DNA of 64,000 nt from GCA-2684655 sp045105235 (GCA_045105235.1 JBGCDH010000001.1:92103-156102), one strand, 5' to 3'; positions 8,708-17,666 are shown, counted from the first letter of the stretch. The notes: generated from the sequence alone by a model not told the origin. Numbers and translations are program-made.

Positions 8708-9514
8708 TCAACGTGATGGTGCGTCCGTCGATCCTGGCGCATTCGGCAGCGCCTCCCGGCCCAGAGCCCGCACGGCGCTGCCCGCCGGGCCACAGTCGTT
8801 GCGATTGCGCGACAGTCGATCGCCACGGCGGCGCCACCGGTGCAGCGTCCGGTGCAGCAGCGGCGCGCGCGAATCGTCGCGCAGCAACACCGCCGGCATC
8901 GGCAGCACGTGGCGGTAGCGCGCGCCCCACTTGTCCATCAGCCACTGCGAAGCGCGGTCATAGTGCTCATCGAGCTTGCCGGTCGACAGGTGCACGACCG
9001 GCGCATCGATCGCAACGGCCTGCAGGCCACGGCGATCCGCTTCGAAGCAGAGGTCCGCGCCGTAGCAGTGAAAGCCCGGCACCTGCTCGTCGAAGCGCAG
9101 CCCGGACGACTTGCGCACGGCCATCAGGACTTCGTCGAGCGCCAGCACCCGGGACGGCAGCGACGGCCAGCAGCAGTGCCCGTTGGGGTCATAGATGTGG
9201 CCACGGAAGCGGCCCGAATGCTCACATCCGACCAGGCCCGCGAGCGCCGTTTGCTCGTCGCAGGCGTCGAGCGCCGACGTCAGCTGCTGCCAGAAACCGT
9301 CCGGGAAGAGGATGTCCTGATGCAGGCAGACGACCCATTCGGCGTCGAGCTGTTCGAGACCGGAGTTGAGACCCTGGGCCGCGTTCCAGCCGTGCTTGTT
9401 GGGCTCGACCTTGAGCCACTCAGGGAACGGATCCGCGAGCCGGCGCAGCGACGCCTGGCACGACGCAAACTGCGCGTCGTCGTTGACCAGCGATACGAGT
9501 GCGATCTTGGTCAC
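8708..9514 (-). CDS. Glycosyltransferase, GT2-like (GT-A fold)
   Basis: The 268-residue protein starts with GTG at 9514, overlapping the truC stop by four bases (GTGA). The GT-A core is visible as KIALVSLVNDDAQF, HGWNAAQGLNSGLEQL, WVVCLHQDILFPDGFW (the DxD-like position is DIL, not a canonical DxD) and FHCYGADLCFEADRRG. This is the pattern of the PF13712-type glycosyltransferase-like family. The C-terminus is basic (HRTLHRWRRRGDRLSRNRN). It most likely adds a sugar to a surface glycan together with the GT4-like enzyme downstream. The missing canonical DxD leaves activity to be shown. Confidence 0.78.
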   Translation of the reverse strand: MTKIALVSLVNDDAQFASCQASLRRLADPFPEWLKVEPNKHGWNAAQGLNSGLEQLDAEWVVCLHQDILFPDGFWQQLTSALDACDEQTALAGLVGCEHSGRFRGHIYDPNGHCCWPSLPSRVLALDEVLMAVRKSSGLRFDEQVPGFHCYGADLCFEADRRGLQAVAIDAPVVHLSTGKLDEHYDRASQWLMDKWGARYRHVLPMPAVLLRDDSRAPLLHRTLHRWRRRGDRLSRNRNDCGPAGSAVRALGREALPNAPGSTDAPSR

Positions 9515-10398
9515 GGCTGTGCGATGGGGTCCGAGGTGGGGTCCGAGGGCGGCGACTTCGGCGGCTGCTGGCGCAGGCTATCGAGCACGTCTAGCAGCTC
9601 TTGCGGCATGGGATCCTCGACGAGCAGCCGCTCACCGCTGATGGGGTGCGACATCTGGACGCGCCCGAGGTGCAAAAACAGCCGGTGCAGGCCAAAGCGC
9701 TCCCGGCACAGCGCATTGATGCGCCCCTTGCCATGGGTCGTGTCCCCGAGGATGTGCCTGCCGCTGTGGTTCGCATGTCTACGAATCTGGTGGTATCGAC
9801 CGGTATAGATCCGGCACTGCACCAAAGCGCAGCGATCAAACGCTTCGAGCAGCTCAAAGTCGGTGCGGCTGTCGCGCGCAATGCCCTTGTCGTCGGCCAG
9901 TGGACGATCGCAGGTCCACTTCTCACCCAGTTCGCGGTTGCTGCCCGGAAAGCGCATCAGCGCCGCGTATTCCTTGTGCGCGTCGGGACTGGACAGGCTC
10001 TTTTGCAGCTTGGCCGCGGCGTCCGACGAAAAGCCAAACAGCAGGATACCGGACGTGGCCCGGTCGAGCCGGTGAAACGGATAGACGTAGCGGCCCACGA
10101 GGTCGCGCACGAGCTGCAGCGCCGCCGGCGCGTCGGGGTGGTGCTCGTCGCGATGCACGAGCAGGCCGCTCGGCTTGCTGACCGCGACAAAGTCGTCGTC
10201 GAGGTGCAGGATGCGGACCTCGGGGGCGGGCTCTTCTGCTGGCCCTTCGGCTGGCCCTTCAGGAGCTAGTTCGTCAGCTGGGACGCCCGCTGGGACGCCC
10301 CCTGCCGCGCCTGCGTCGCGTGGCGTCGCGGGCGTCGCCTCTACAGAATCGTCGCCCTCGGCAGGATCGACAGGCTGGTTGGGTTGGTCACCGGACAT
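9511..10398 (-). CDS. truC: tRNA pseudouridine synthase, TruC-like (RluA family)
   Basis: The 295-residue enzyme isomerises a uridine to pseudouridine, in TruC the tRNA U65. The catalytic motif HRLDRATSGILLFG holds Asp112. Other matches to E. coli TruC, recalled from memory, are VAVSKPSGLLVHRDE, the substrate loop GRYHQIRRHANHSGRHILGD, HGKGRINALCRERFGLHRL and QMSHPISGERL. Residues about 1-48 are an acidic/proline-rich tail with short repeats (PAGVPAGV, EGPAEGPAEE) not present in E. coli. An alternative ATG at 10410 adds four residues. Its stop overlaps the GT2-like start, so it heads the operon, although function seems unrelated. Confidence 0.86.
   Translation of the reverse strand: MSGDQPNQPVDPAEGDDSVEATPATPRDAGAAGGVPAGVPADELAPEGPAEGPAEEPAPEVRILHLDDDFVAVSKPSGLLVHRDEHHPDAPAALQLVRDLVGRYVYPFHRLDRATSGILLFGFSSDAAAKLQKSLSSPDAHKEYAALMRFPGSNRELGEKWTCDRPLADDKGIARDSRTDFELLEAFDRCALVQCRIYTGRYHQIRRHANHSGRHILGDTTHGKGRINALCRERFGLHRLFLHLGRVQMSHPISGERLLVEDPMPQELLDVLDSLRQQPPKSPPSDPTSDPIAQP
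10235..10300. repeat. 12-bp tandem repeats in the truC 5' coding region
   Basis: Two 12-bp pairs lie close together: units at 10235-10246 and 10247-10258 (TCTGCTGGCCCT / TCGGCTGGCCCT) and an exact pair GCTGGGACGCCC at 10277-10288 and 10289-10300. Both keep the reading frame and encode the GPAEGPAE and PAGVPAGV parts of the flexible tail. Confidence 0.8.
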
Positions 10399-10479
10399 CG
10401 GGCCACGCATCAGAACGGCTGGCGCCAGCGCGAACAACCTCGTTCGCGTCGCAGGAGCAATCCAGCCATACTCCCCCGC

Positions 10480-12012
10480 GTGAACGTATGGAACCTGCTT
10501 GAAGACGCCGCCAGCCAGTTCGGTGACCAGACCGCGCTCGTCGCCGATGGCCACAGCGTCGACTACCGCGACCTGCGCGAGCGCGCCCTGGCGATGGCCG
10601 GCGGGCTCGCGGCACGCGGCGTACAGCCCGGCGACCGCGTTGGCTGCTTGATGCACAACACGCCCGAGCACCTGCTGGCCTACTTTGGCATCGCCGCAGC
10701 CGGCGCCGTGCTGGTCTCGCTCAACACGCGCCTTGTCGCGAGTGAGCAGCAGCACATCCTGCAGCACGCCGGTGCCAAGCTGCTGCTGCACGACGAGGCG
10801 CACGCGCAGCGCAGCGAAGAGCTCGACATCGCGGGCGTTGCGGCGCACGCGGCGGCTGCAGAAGGCCAGCGCGCAGAGGACCAGCGAGCAGAGGGCCAAC
10901 GCACGCCACTTCGCCAGCCCACGCTCGCGGCCGCCGATGACCCCGCACAGCTCTACTACACCAGCGGCACCACCGGTTCGCCCAAGGGCGTCGTGTTGAC
11001 GCATGCCAACGTCTGCCGGCACGCGCACGCCGCCATCGCCGAGCTGCAGCTCAGCCAGCGCGACACCTGGGCCCACATCGCGCCGATGTTTCACCTCGCC
11101 GATGCATGGGCGACATTTGCGATCACGGCCGTTGGCGGGCGGCACGTGTTCTTGCCGGTGTTTGCACCCGACACGGCTCTCGATCTGCTGCAGCAAGAAC
11201 GCGTCACCATCACCAACCTGGTGCCGACGATGCTCAACCTGATGGTCAAGCAGCCGGACGCGGCCGACCGCGACTACGCGCTGCGCGTCATGCTGAGCGG
11301 CGGCGCGCCGATCGCACCGGACGTCGTGCGGCGCATCATCGCGACGTTTGCCTGCGAGTATGTGCAGACCTACGGGATGACCGAAACCAGCCCCTACCTG
11401 ACGATGAGCCTGCTGTCGGACAAACTGCGACAGCTGCCCGAACCCGAGCAGCTGCGGCTGCGCTGCAAAACCGGCCGCGCCTTTCAGGGCGTCGAGCTGC
11501 GCGTCGTCGGCAGCGATGGGCGCGACGTTCCGGCGGACGGCCAAACGGTCGGCGAGATCCGCGTGCGCGGCGCCACCGTGACCCCCGGCTACTGGCACAA
11601 CGCAGCGGCCACGCGCGAAGCGTTTGATGAGCAGGGCTTTCTGCACACCGGCGACCTCGCAAACATCGACCATCACGGCTTCGTCGACATCGTCGACCGC
11701 CTCAAGGACGTCATCAAAACGGGCGCCGAAACGGTCTACTCGGTCGAGGTCGAAAACGTGCTCTACGAGCACCCGGCCGTGCTCGAATGCGCCGTCTTTG
11801 GCCGCCCGGACGAGACCTGGGGCGAGCGCGTCTGCGCCGCCGTCGTGCTGCGCCCCGAGGCCATCGACGAGGCCGCCGTAGACACGGCCGAACTGACCGC
11901 CTTCGTGCGCGAGCGACTCGCCGGCTACAAGACGCCAAAACAGCTCGAAGTCCGCTCCTCGCTGCCCCGCACCGGCTCCGGCAAGATCCAGAAGCGGGCG
12001 CTGCGCGGCTAG
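10480..12012 (+). CDS. AMP-forming acyl-CoA synthetase (fatty acid-CoA ligase-like)
   Basis: The 510-residue ANL-family enzyme activates a carboxylic acid as an adenylate and passes it to CoA. Visible motifs: P-loop LYYTSGTTGSPKGVVLTH (about 158-175), YGMTETSP (A5), FLHTGDLANID (A7), DRLKDVIKTGAETVYSVEVE (A8) and the catalytic lysine region GSGKIQKRALRG (A10) at the end. The start is GTG at 10480, where homology begins (VNVWNLLEDAASQFGD); ATG at 10488 is out of frame. Residues 128-142 are three repeats of E-x-QR-x from a 15-bp tandem. It is divergent from truC with 81 bp between starts. Chain length specificity cannot be read. Confidence 0.88.
   Translation: MNVWNLLEDAASQFGDQTALVADGHSVDYRDLRERALAMAGGLAARGVQPGDRVGCLMHNTPEHLLAYFGIAAAGAVLVSLNTRLVASEQQHILQHAGAKLLLHDEAHAQRSEELDIAGVAAHAAAAEGQRAEDQRAEGQRTPLRQPTLAAADDPAQLYYTSGTTGSPKGVVLTHANVCRHAHAAIAELQLSQRDTWAHIAPMFHLADAWATFAITAVGGRHVFLPVFAPDTALDLLQQERVTITNLVPTMLNLMVKQPDAADRDYALRVMLSGGAPIAPDVVRRIIATFACEYVQTYGMTETSPYLTMSLLSDKLRQLPEPEQLRLRCKTGRAFQGVELRVVGSDGRDVPADGQTVGEIRVRGATVTPGYWHNAAATREAFDEQGFLHTGDLANIDHHGFVDIVDRLKDVIKTGAETVYSVEVENVLYEHPAVLECAVFGRPDETWGERVCAAVVLRPEAIDEAAVDTAELTAFVRERLAGYKTPKQLEVRSSLPRTGSGKIQKRALRG
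10861..10905. repeat. 15-bp tandem repeat, 3 copies, inside acyl-CoA ligase
   Basis: Units at 10861-10875, 10876-10890 and 10891-10905 differ at a few positions and encode EGQRA, EDQRA and EGQRT. They sit in a variable surface stretch before the P-loop, so expansion would not disturb the catalytic core. Confidence 0.85.
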
Positions 12013-12103
12013 CGCGACAACATCAAGCGCAAGCAATGGCTGCTGCTTGCCGAGCGCGCCGACACGCTCTGATTGGTCTGGACAGCCTGGACGATCCGGG
12101 CAC

Positions 12104-13366
12104 CTACCGCCGCAACACGACGATGCGGTTGGTGTTGGTGCCGCGGCGGTTGTTGTCGATGCCCCAGCAGTTGGCGGTCTTGGTGAAGTCCTGGGCGTGC
12201 ACCATGACGAGCTGCGGCTCAAAGCCGGCGGCCGCGGCGACCGGCACGACGTGCTCTTCGAGGCGCACCTTGCCGGAGCGCACTTCACCGACTTCGAACG
12301 CGACGTAGCCGTTGGGACGCACGATGCGGTGCAGCTCCTCAAACACGCCGCCCATGGCTTCTCGCCAGGCCTCGACGTTGCGCGCCATCGTGATCGGCAC
12401 GCTCTTGGCGTCGATGCCGCAAAACCAGCAGCGCAGCCAGTTGTCGGCGGCGTATTGCACAACGTCCAAAAACGGCGGCGACGTCACCACGAGCTGCACG
12501 CTGCCCGACGAGAGCTCCGGCACATCGTGCGCCGGCCCAACGGTCAGTGCGGCATCGCCGGCAAGCTGCTGGCTCTCGGCGCGCCACAGGCCTTCCGTGT
12601 CTGCGAGCAGCGTGCGGGACTTCTTGAGCAGGATCGCAAAGACGTCGCGCGGCGGCGGCACCTGATCGCGCTTTGCGTTGATCTTGCGCTGGCCACTGAC
12701 CGTCGTCGCCTGGTTGGGCGGCAGCGTGTAGACCGAGAAGAAGCCGGAAGAGTGGCCGGTCAGACGATTGACGGCGACCATGCGCAACCAGTCGTCGACG
12801 CCGTCGAGCTCGTCGTCGGCTTCGCGCTGCAAAAAGTACGCGCGCAAGGCTTCGATGTGCGCCAGCGTCTCCGGGTGAAAGAACACCAGCAGGTCGTCGT
12901 CGAGTTCGCCGGAAAACGCCAGCTGGCCGCGCAGCTGCTCAAGCCGCGCAGCGACGGCCGGCAGCGTTGGCGGCGACAGGCGCGGCCGTACCAGCATGCG
13001 CGACAGCGGGTTGACGTCGTTGCCGCACGGAACCCGACCGCGCAAGCACGCTTCGAGCGGCGTCGTGCCGCGCCCCATAAACGGGTCAAAGACGCGATCG
13101 CCGGGCTTGCTGAGGCGCTCGATAAAGAACGCCGGCAGCGACGGCTTGAAGCACGCGCGGTAGCTGACCTCGTGCAGGCTGTGGCCCTCGCGCTGCTTGG
13201 CGGTCCAAAACTCGTTGGTGTAGGTGGCGACTCGGTGGCCGCCGTCGGCCTCGAGTTCGCCGCGCAGCGACGGCGTGCCAAAGGCATCGAAGTCGCGCAC
13301 GAGCGGTTCAAAGCCCTCCGGCGGGTGATCCGCTTCGGGGCGCCGCGAACGTTGCGTTTCGGTCAT
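12104..13366 (-). CDS. Orphan DNA methyltransferase (N6-adenine/N4-cytosine type)
   Basis: The 420-residue protein has SAM-binding motif I in VFDPFMGRGTTPLEA and, about 200 residues later, catalytic motif IV as TSPPFLDVVQYA, the S/TPP[FYW] form of amino-methyltransferases. A segment AFEVGEVRSGKV follows the usual post-motif IV strand. Motif I precedes motif IV, an alpha/gamma-like order. No restriction endonuclease or specificity subunit is adjacent, so it looks like a solitary methyltransferase used for regulation or epigenetic marking rather than host defence. An RNA or non-DNA substrate cannot be fully ruled out. No recognition sequence can be predicted. Confidence 0.8.
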   Translation of the reverse strand: MTETQRSRRPEADHPPEGFEPLVRDFDAFGTPSLRGELEADGGHRVATYTNEFWTAKQREGHSLHEVSYRACFKPSLPAFFIERLSKPGDRVFDPFMGRGTTPLEACLRGRVPCGNDVNPLSRMLVRPRLSPPTLPAVAARLEQLRGQLAFSGELDDDLLVFFHPETLAHIEALRAYFLQREADDELDGVDDWLRMVAVNRLTGHSSGFFSVYTLPPNQATTVSGQRKINAKRDQVPPPRDVFAILLKKSRTLLADTEGLWRAESQQLAGDAALTVGPAHDVPELSSGSVQLVVTSPPFLDVVQYAADNWLRCWFCGIDAKSVPITMARNVEAWREAMGGVFEELHRIVRPNGYVAFEVGEVRSGKVRLEEHVVPVAAAAGFEPQLVMVHAQDFTKTANCWGIDNNRRGTNTNRIVVLRR

Positions 13367-13388
13367 AGCTCAGGGCCGCGTCATAAAA

Positions 13389-14747
13389 CTAGAACAGCGG
13401 CTTTTCGGCATCGCCAAATCGCTCGACCTCGACGCCGAAGCCGCGCAGCAGCGACAGCCACAGACGGCACAGCGGCGTGTCTTTCGGCGACACGATGCGA
13501 CCGGTCGGCGTGCCGCCGCCGGCAACCACGATCGGCAAATTGTGCGGCGAATGGCGGTTGCCGTCACTCATGGCGGCGGCCAGCACCACCGAACAGTTGT
13601 CCAGCAGCGTGCCATCGCCTTCCTCGACGGCCGCGAGCCGATCAAGCAAACCGGCGTAGCGCTCCACGTGCCAGCGGTTGATCTTGCGGTAGGGCTCGAG
13701 CTTCTCCGGCTTGTTCTCGTGGTGCGAGAAACTGTGGAAGTTGCCTGCGCAACCGTCGATCCACGAGAAGTTGCGGCTGGACACTTCGTTGGCCGTCAAG
13801 AACGTGACGATACGCGTCGTGTCGCTTTGGAAGGCGAGCGCGACGAGGTCGAGCATCAGCTCGACGTGGGTCGGATAGTCGCTGGGTTTGCCGGCCGCTG
13901 GCGTCGGTGCCTTCCAGAGTGCCGTCGAGCGCGCCACCCCACCGTCGCCCCTTGCCGCAGCAACCGAAGCCGCGTCGATGCGCAGCTCCAGCGCGCGCAC
14001 CGCTTCTTCGTATTCTTCGAGCTTGCGGCGATCGCGCGCCGACAGCCGCGCCCGCAGACGCAAGCTGTCCCGCCTCACGGCGTCCAAAACGCTGTCGCGG
14101 GTCTCATCGCGCGCAAGCTCCCGACTGCGGAACATGCGATCAAACGCCCGCCGCGGCACGATCTCCTTGAGCACCGGCCGATCGGGCGCGCTCCACGAAA
14201 TGTGGCCGCCGTAGACCGTCGAGTAGCCCATGTCCTCGACCGGATAGATCGGATCGCAGCCGAGTTCGAGCGACGGCAGCAGGGTGCGCTGACCGAGCTG
14301 CTGCGCGGCAAGCTGATCGAGCGATAGACCGTTCCAAAGATCGCGGCCACCGGTGCGGCGGATCTTTTGGCCGGTCAAAAGCGGCGCGACCTTGGCGTAG
14401 TGGCCGTCGCCGCGAAAACTCTGGCGGTTGGCCAAGCCGGTGAAGACACCGACTCTCTGCGCATGCGGTGCCAGCGATGCAAGCGTGTAGGACGGCAGCC
14501 ATGCCGGCTGCTGCTTGGCAGACTCGCTGCCGGCGTCAGGCTCTCCCTTGGTCCGATGCCAAGCCGACGGCAGCATGCCGTTGGGCGTGACCATGACGCA
14601 CAGACGGCGCGGCGGCTGCTGCCACGCTGCGCGTTCGCCAACGGGTAGCCGATGCGCGAGCGACTCGAGCCACGGCAGCGCAAATGTGACACCTGCACCG
14701 CGCAAGAAGGCACGGCGAGCGTTTGTTGGCACGCGACTCATGGGCAT
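13389..14747 (-). CDS. DUF1552 secreted protein
   Basis: The 452-residue protein begins with a Tat-like signal, RRAFLRGAGVTFALPWLESLA (RR then hydrophobic run), as usual for DUF1552. Family-typical segments include LCVMVTPNGMLPSAW, SFRGDGHYAKVAPLLTG, SLELGCDPIYP, SYPTHVELMLDLVALAFQ-like text (SDYPTHVELMLDLVALAF), and TLLDNCSVVLAAAMSDGNRHSPHNLP. These proteins resemble the alkaline-phosphatase-like DUF1501 group and are nearly always paired with DUF1592-type genes in Planctomycetota, Verrucomicrobiota and some myxobacteria; function is unknown. Its ATG at 14747 directly abuts the upstream gene's stop, so translation is probably coupled. Confidence 0.9.
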   Translation of the reverse strand: MPMSRVPTNARRAFLRGAGVTFALPWLESLAHRLPVGERAAWQQPPRRLCVMVTPNGMLPSAWHRTKGEPDAGSESAKQQPAWLPSYTLASLAPHAQRVGVFTGLANRQSFRGDGHYAKVAPLLTGQKIRRTGGRDLWNGLSLDQLAAQQLGQRTLLPSLELGCDPIYPVEDMGYSTVYGGHISWSAPDRPVLKEIVPRRAFDRMFRSRELARDETRDSVLDAVRRDSLRLRARLSARDRRKLEEYEEAVRALELRIDAASVAAARGDGGVARSTALWKAPTPAAGKPSDYPTHVELMLDLVALAFQSDTTRIVTFLTANEVSSRNFSWIDGCAGNFHSFSHHENKPEKLEPYRKINRWHVERYAGLLDRLAAVEEGDGTLLDNCSVVLAAAMSDGNRHSPHNLPIVVAGGGTPTGRIVSPKDTPLCRLWLSLLRGFGVEVERFGDAEKPLF

Positions 14748-16697
14748 CTATTCATGGTCCGGATCGCGCAGGCGAAACAAAGGCGACGCGACAACCGCCG
14801 TCAGCAGCGCGGAGAAACGATAGCCACCGTCGCGACACGCCGCGACAATCGTCAGCAGCTCGGGCTCATCGGCAAGCTGCAGGTCGCGGCCAATGCCCTG
14901 CACGAGCAGGTTCTTGGCGAACGCACGCACAAAGTCGTCGGCGCGCCGAAGCAGCTCATTTTTGAGTGCGAGGGGGCCATCGAGCTGCGTGCCGTCGGCG
15001 AGCTCCGCCGCCGTATCGACCGGCTGCTCGTGCACGCTGTCACGCCAGCGGCCGAGCGGATCGTAGTTTTCGAGAGCAAAGCCGAGCGCATCCATTTCGG
15101 CGTGGCAGCTCGCACAGCTTGGCTGGCGTCGGTGACGCTCCATCTGCTGCTTGAGGGTCAGACCCTTCTTGTTTTTGTCGTCGCGCGGCAGCACGCCGGA
15201 GTCTTCCGGCGGCGGGGGCGGCGGTGCATCGAGCAGCTTGCTCAGGATCCACTGGCCGCGCTTGACCGGGCTGGTGCGCAGCGGCATCGACGTCGCCATC
15301 AGCATCGCACCTGCTCCGAGCACGCCGCCGCGGCGGCGGTCGGACAGCGCAACGCGCTGGAAGCCGCGCTTTTTGGGCCTGGGCAAGCCGTAGTGCTTGG
15401 CCAGCACGCGGTCGACAAAGGCATAGTCGGCGTCGATCAACTCGAGCACGCTGCGATCCTCGCGCACGACGAACGCAAACGCATGCACCAGCTCTTCGCT
15501 CAGAGCCGGACGCAGCCGCTTGTTCCAGATGGCCGGAAAGCGCCGAAAGTCCGCCGTCGTGCGCAGAACGTCGCGCAGCCCAAGCCACTGCGTGGCGAAA
15601 TCCTCGGCGAGGCCAAAGCCGTTGCGCGACCGCGCCAAGCGCAGCGCATGGTCGGCGAGCGTTTCGCTTGCCAGAAGAGACCCGTCTTCGGCCGCAGCGC
15701 GCAGTGCGGCGTCGGGCGGGCCAGACGCAATCAAAAACGACAGCCGAACCGCCAGTTCGTGCGCCGTCAGCTGCCAAGGCTTCGTCGACCGACCGTGCTC
15801 CGCGCGGTAGAGAAAGCTCGGCGACGCGAGCACCGACTGCAGCAGCGCGCGTCGCACCGCTTCGACATCGAGGCCCCGCCGCTGCAGGATCGCGTAATCC
15901 GACGCAAGGTCCGCGATCTCTACCTGCAAAGGCGGACGCCGGTACGCGCGCGCCAGCAGCTTGGGCAGCACATCGGCAAGTGGCGCGCCCTCGACGAAAA
16001 GCGTCTGGCTGGCCGCATCGTCCGCCAGCACGGCCACGGCCACCGATCGGGCCGCGCCTAGATACTTCTCGAACATCAGCGGCGAGACGTTTTGCACGTC
16101 GCCAATACCCTCGAAGCCGTGCGCGCTGGCGTCGTCCGGAAGCATGCCCTGCGCGCGCCACTCGACGCCAAACAGGTCCTGAACCGAACGTTCGTAGTGG
16201 TGCCGCGTCAGCCTGCGCACCGTCGCGACACGAGCTTGCGGCACCCGCGGTGCATGCTTGGACAAGGCCATCAACAGTTCGCGCCGCTCGTCGTCCGCAA
16301 GCGGTTCGACGTCGGCGGGAGGCGGCATCGTGCGGCCGCGCACGCGACGCGCCGCCAGCTCTAGCTTTGGCAGCAGCTGCTGCTCAGCCGCCATCCCTTC
16401 GCCGCCGGAGGTGCCGCGGAACAGCTTGTCGAGATCGAAATCCCCCTCTGCGTCCCAGCCCGAATGACACTCTGCGCAGTGTCGCTGCAGCGCGGCCGGC
16501 ACCTGGGCCTGTGCGGCCGGGGTCGGTGCGACCGGGGTCCGTGCGGCCTGGGTCCGTGCGGCCGGGGTCCGTGCGGCCTGGGTCTGTGCCCGAGCGCTGT
16601 CGGACGCGACCGCGGCCGTCGCCGTCAGCACAACCGCGGCGGCAATCGCCGCGCGGAGTTCTTGCTGTAGCCGCCAACTCACATATCTGAGGTGCAC
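14748..16697 (-). CDS. DUF1587/1592/1588/1585 multi-domain protein with haem-binding motif
   Basis: About 649 residues from a GTG at 16697: an export-like hydrophobic segment (AAIAAAVVLTATAAVA), an Ala/Thr/Pro linker made of a 15-bp repeat, a CAECHSGWD c-type haem motif (PSCyt1/DUF1587-like domain), then the DUF1592 segment with YRRPPLQVEIADL, DUF1588 with RRGGVLGAGAMLMATSMP and SPVKRGQWILSKLLD, and a second CxxCH (PSCASCHAEMDALGFALENYDPLG) leading to DUF1585 at the C-terminus. The family is thought to be periplasmic and redox-related. Start choice is uncertain because the frame is open to 16796. It forms a two-gene unit with the DUF1552 gene. Confidence 0.88.
   Translation of the reverse strand: MHLRYVSWRLQQELRAAIAAAVVLTATAAVASDSARAQTQAARTPAARTQAARTPVAPTPAAQAQVPAALQRHCAECHSGWDAEGDFDLDKLFRGTSGGEGMAAEQQLLPKLELAARRVRGRTMPPPADVEPLADDERRELLMALSKHAPRVPQARVATVRRLTRHHYERSVQDLFGVEWRAQGMLPDDASAHGFEGIGDVQNVSPLMFEKYLGAARSVAVAVLADDAASQTLFVEGAPLADVLPKLLARAYRRPPLQVEIADLASDYAILQRRGLDVEAVRRALLQSVLASPSFLYRAEHGRSTKPWQLTAHELAVRLSFLIASGPPDAALRAAAEDGSLLASETLADHALRLARSRNGFGLAEDFATQWLGLRDVLRTTADFRRFPAIWNKRLRPALSEELVHAFAFVVREDRSVLELIDADYAFVDRVLAKHYGLPRPKKRGFQRVALSDRRRGGVLGAGAMLMATSMPLRTSPVKRGQWILSKLLDAPPPPPPEDSGVLPRDDKNKKGLTLKQQMERHRRQPSCASCHAEMDALGFALENYDPLGRWRDSVHEQPVDTAAELADGTQLDGPLALKNELLRRADDFVRAFAKNLLVQGIGRDLQLADEPELLTIVAACRDGGYRFSALLTAVVASPLFRLRDPDHE
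16511..16585. repeat. 15-bp tandem repeat, 5 copies, in DUF1592 protein linker
   Basis: Five 15-bp units run from 16511 to 16585 with consensus GTGCGGCCGGGGTCC and alternating CCGGGG/CCTGGG variants. In the minus-strand gene they encode the Ala-Arg-Thr-Pro/Gln pentapeptide linker between the signal segment and the first haem motif. Confidence 0.9.
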
Positions 16698-16770
16698 GCC
16701 CTCAGTGTAGCTGGCCCGCGCCAAACGCCGAAGCTCGGCCACACTTCTCATCCGGCAAAGCGCAGCACCC

Positions 16771-16794
16771 GCCGCCGCCGCCGCCGCCGCCGCC
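16771..16794. repeat. (GCC)8 microsatellite in divergent promoter region
   Basis: Eight uninterrupted GCC triplets lie between the DUF1592-type gene (minus) and the MtfA-like gene (plus), 54 bases before the latter's ATG. Unit number could vary and alter promoter spacing. Confidence 0.85.
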
Positions 16795-16847
16795 ACCTCG
16801 AGCTAGAGGTCTACCTGCAGGCGCACGAACACCGCTACGCTCTCCGC

Positions 16848-17630
16848 ATGCTGTTTGACTGGCTGTTTCGTCCGAGCCGGCACGCCCGGCGCAAAGCCCT
16901 GCTCGCGGAGCCCTTTCCCGACGCTTGGCGCGCCCTGCTCGCCAAGCTGCCGTTCTATCTGGCACTCGACGAACGCGGCCAGGAGCGCATCTGCGACGAC
17001 CTGCGTGTGCTGATGGCCGAAAAAGAATGGCAGGGCTGCGGCGGCTTCGAACTTACAGATGAAGTTCGCGTGACAGTCGCGGCACAGGCCAGCCTGCTGC
17101 TACTCAACCTTGAGCACGAGTACTACAAGCACGTCGACACCATCCTCATCTACCCGAGCGCCTACCGCACGGCGCCGCAAACCGACGCCATGGGGGTCGT
17201 CCGCGAGGGCCAGGCCAACCTCGGCGAAGCCTGGCGGCGCGGCCCCGTAGTGCTGTCTTGGGATGCCGCCAAAGGCGGCGCGCTCGACCCCAAAGATGGC
17301 CACAACCTTGTCCTGCACGAGTTTGCGCACAAGCTCGACATGCTGGACGGCCGCGCCGACGGCACGCCGCCACTCGGCACGCACGAGCAGTGGCAGCAGT
17401 GGATCCAGACGATGACGCGCGAATTTGACCGGCTTAAGAAAGCCGCCAGCGAAACGCGGCGCCCCGCCGTACTCGACACCTACGGTGCAACGAACCCCGC
17501 CGAATTCTTCGCCGTTGCCACCGAGTGCTTTTTCGAGAAGGCCAGGAAGCTCCGCGAAAAGCACCCCGAACTCTACGAATGCCTGCGCGACTACTACTGT
17601 CAGGACCCCGCGAGCGGAAAGCTCGGCTAG
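16848..17630 (+). CDS. mtfA: MtfA-like zinc metallopeptidase
   Basis: The 260-residue product matches the MtfA (M90) family: the zinc motif HEFAHKLDMLDG (His157-His161) preceded by VLSWDAAKGG, and the third-ligand region TNPAEFFAVATECFFE. In E. coli MtfA binds the Mlc repressor and regulates glucose PTS genes; here no Mlc is present, so only the peptidase assignment is transferable. N-terminus MLFDWLFRPSRHARRKALL is typical (helical, basic). ATG at 16848 is chosen since the longer frame begins in the GCC microsatellite. A hairpin follows the stop at 17646-17666. Confidence 0.88.
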   Translation: MLFDWLFRPSRHARRKALLAEPFPDAWRALLAKLPFYLALDERGQERICDDLRVLMAEKEWQGCGGFELTDEVRVTVAAQASLLLLNLEHEYYKHVDTILIYPSAYRTAPQTDAMGVVREGQANLGEAWRRGPVVLSWDAAKGGALDPKDGHNLVLHEFAHKLDMLDGRADGTPPLGTHEQWQQWIQTMTREFDRLKKAASETRRPAVLDTYGATNPAEFFAVATECFFEKARKLREKHPELYECLRDYYCQDPASGKLG

Positions 17631-17645
17631 ACTCATGCGCATCGT

Positions 17646-17666
17646 AGGTGCCGGAATACGGCACCT
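17646..17666 (+). terminator. Short hairpin after mtfA
   Basis: AGGTGCCG (17646-17653) and CGGCACCT (17659-17666) form a perfect 8-bp stem with a 5-base loop, 15 bases after the mtfA stop. There is no T-tract, so intrinsic termination is only possible. Confidence 0.45.

Noticed and set aside
9511..12462. 983-codon minus frame that includes truC
   Set aside because: Only the first 296 codons at its 3' part are TruC; the remainder is antisense to the acyl-CoA ligase and the start is placed at 10398.
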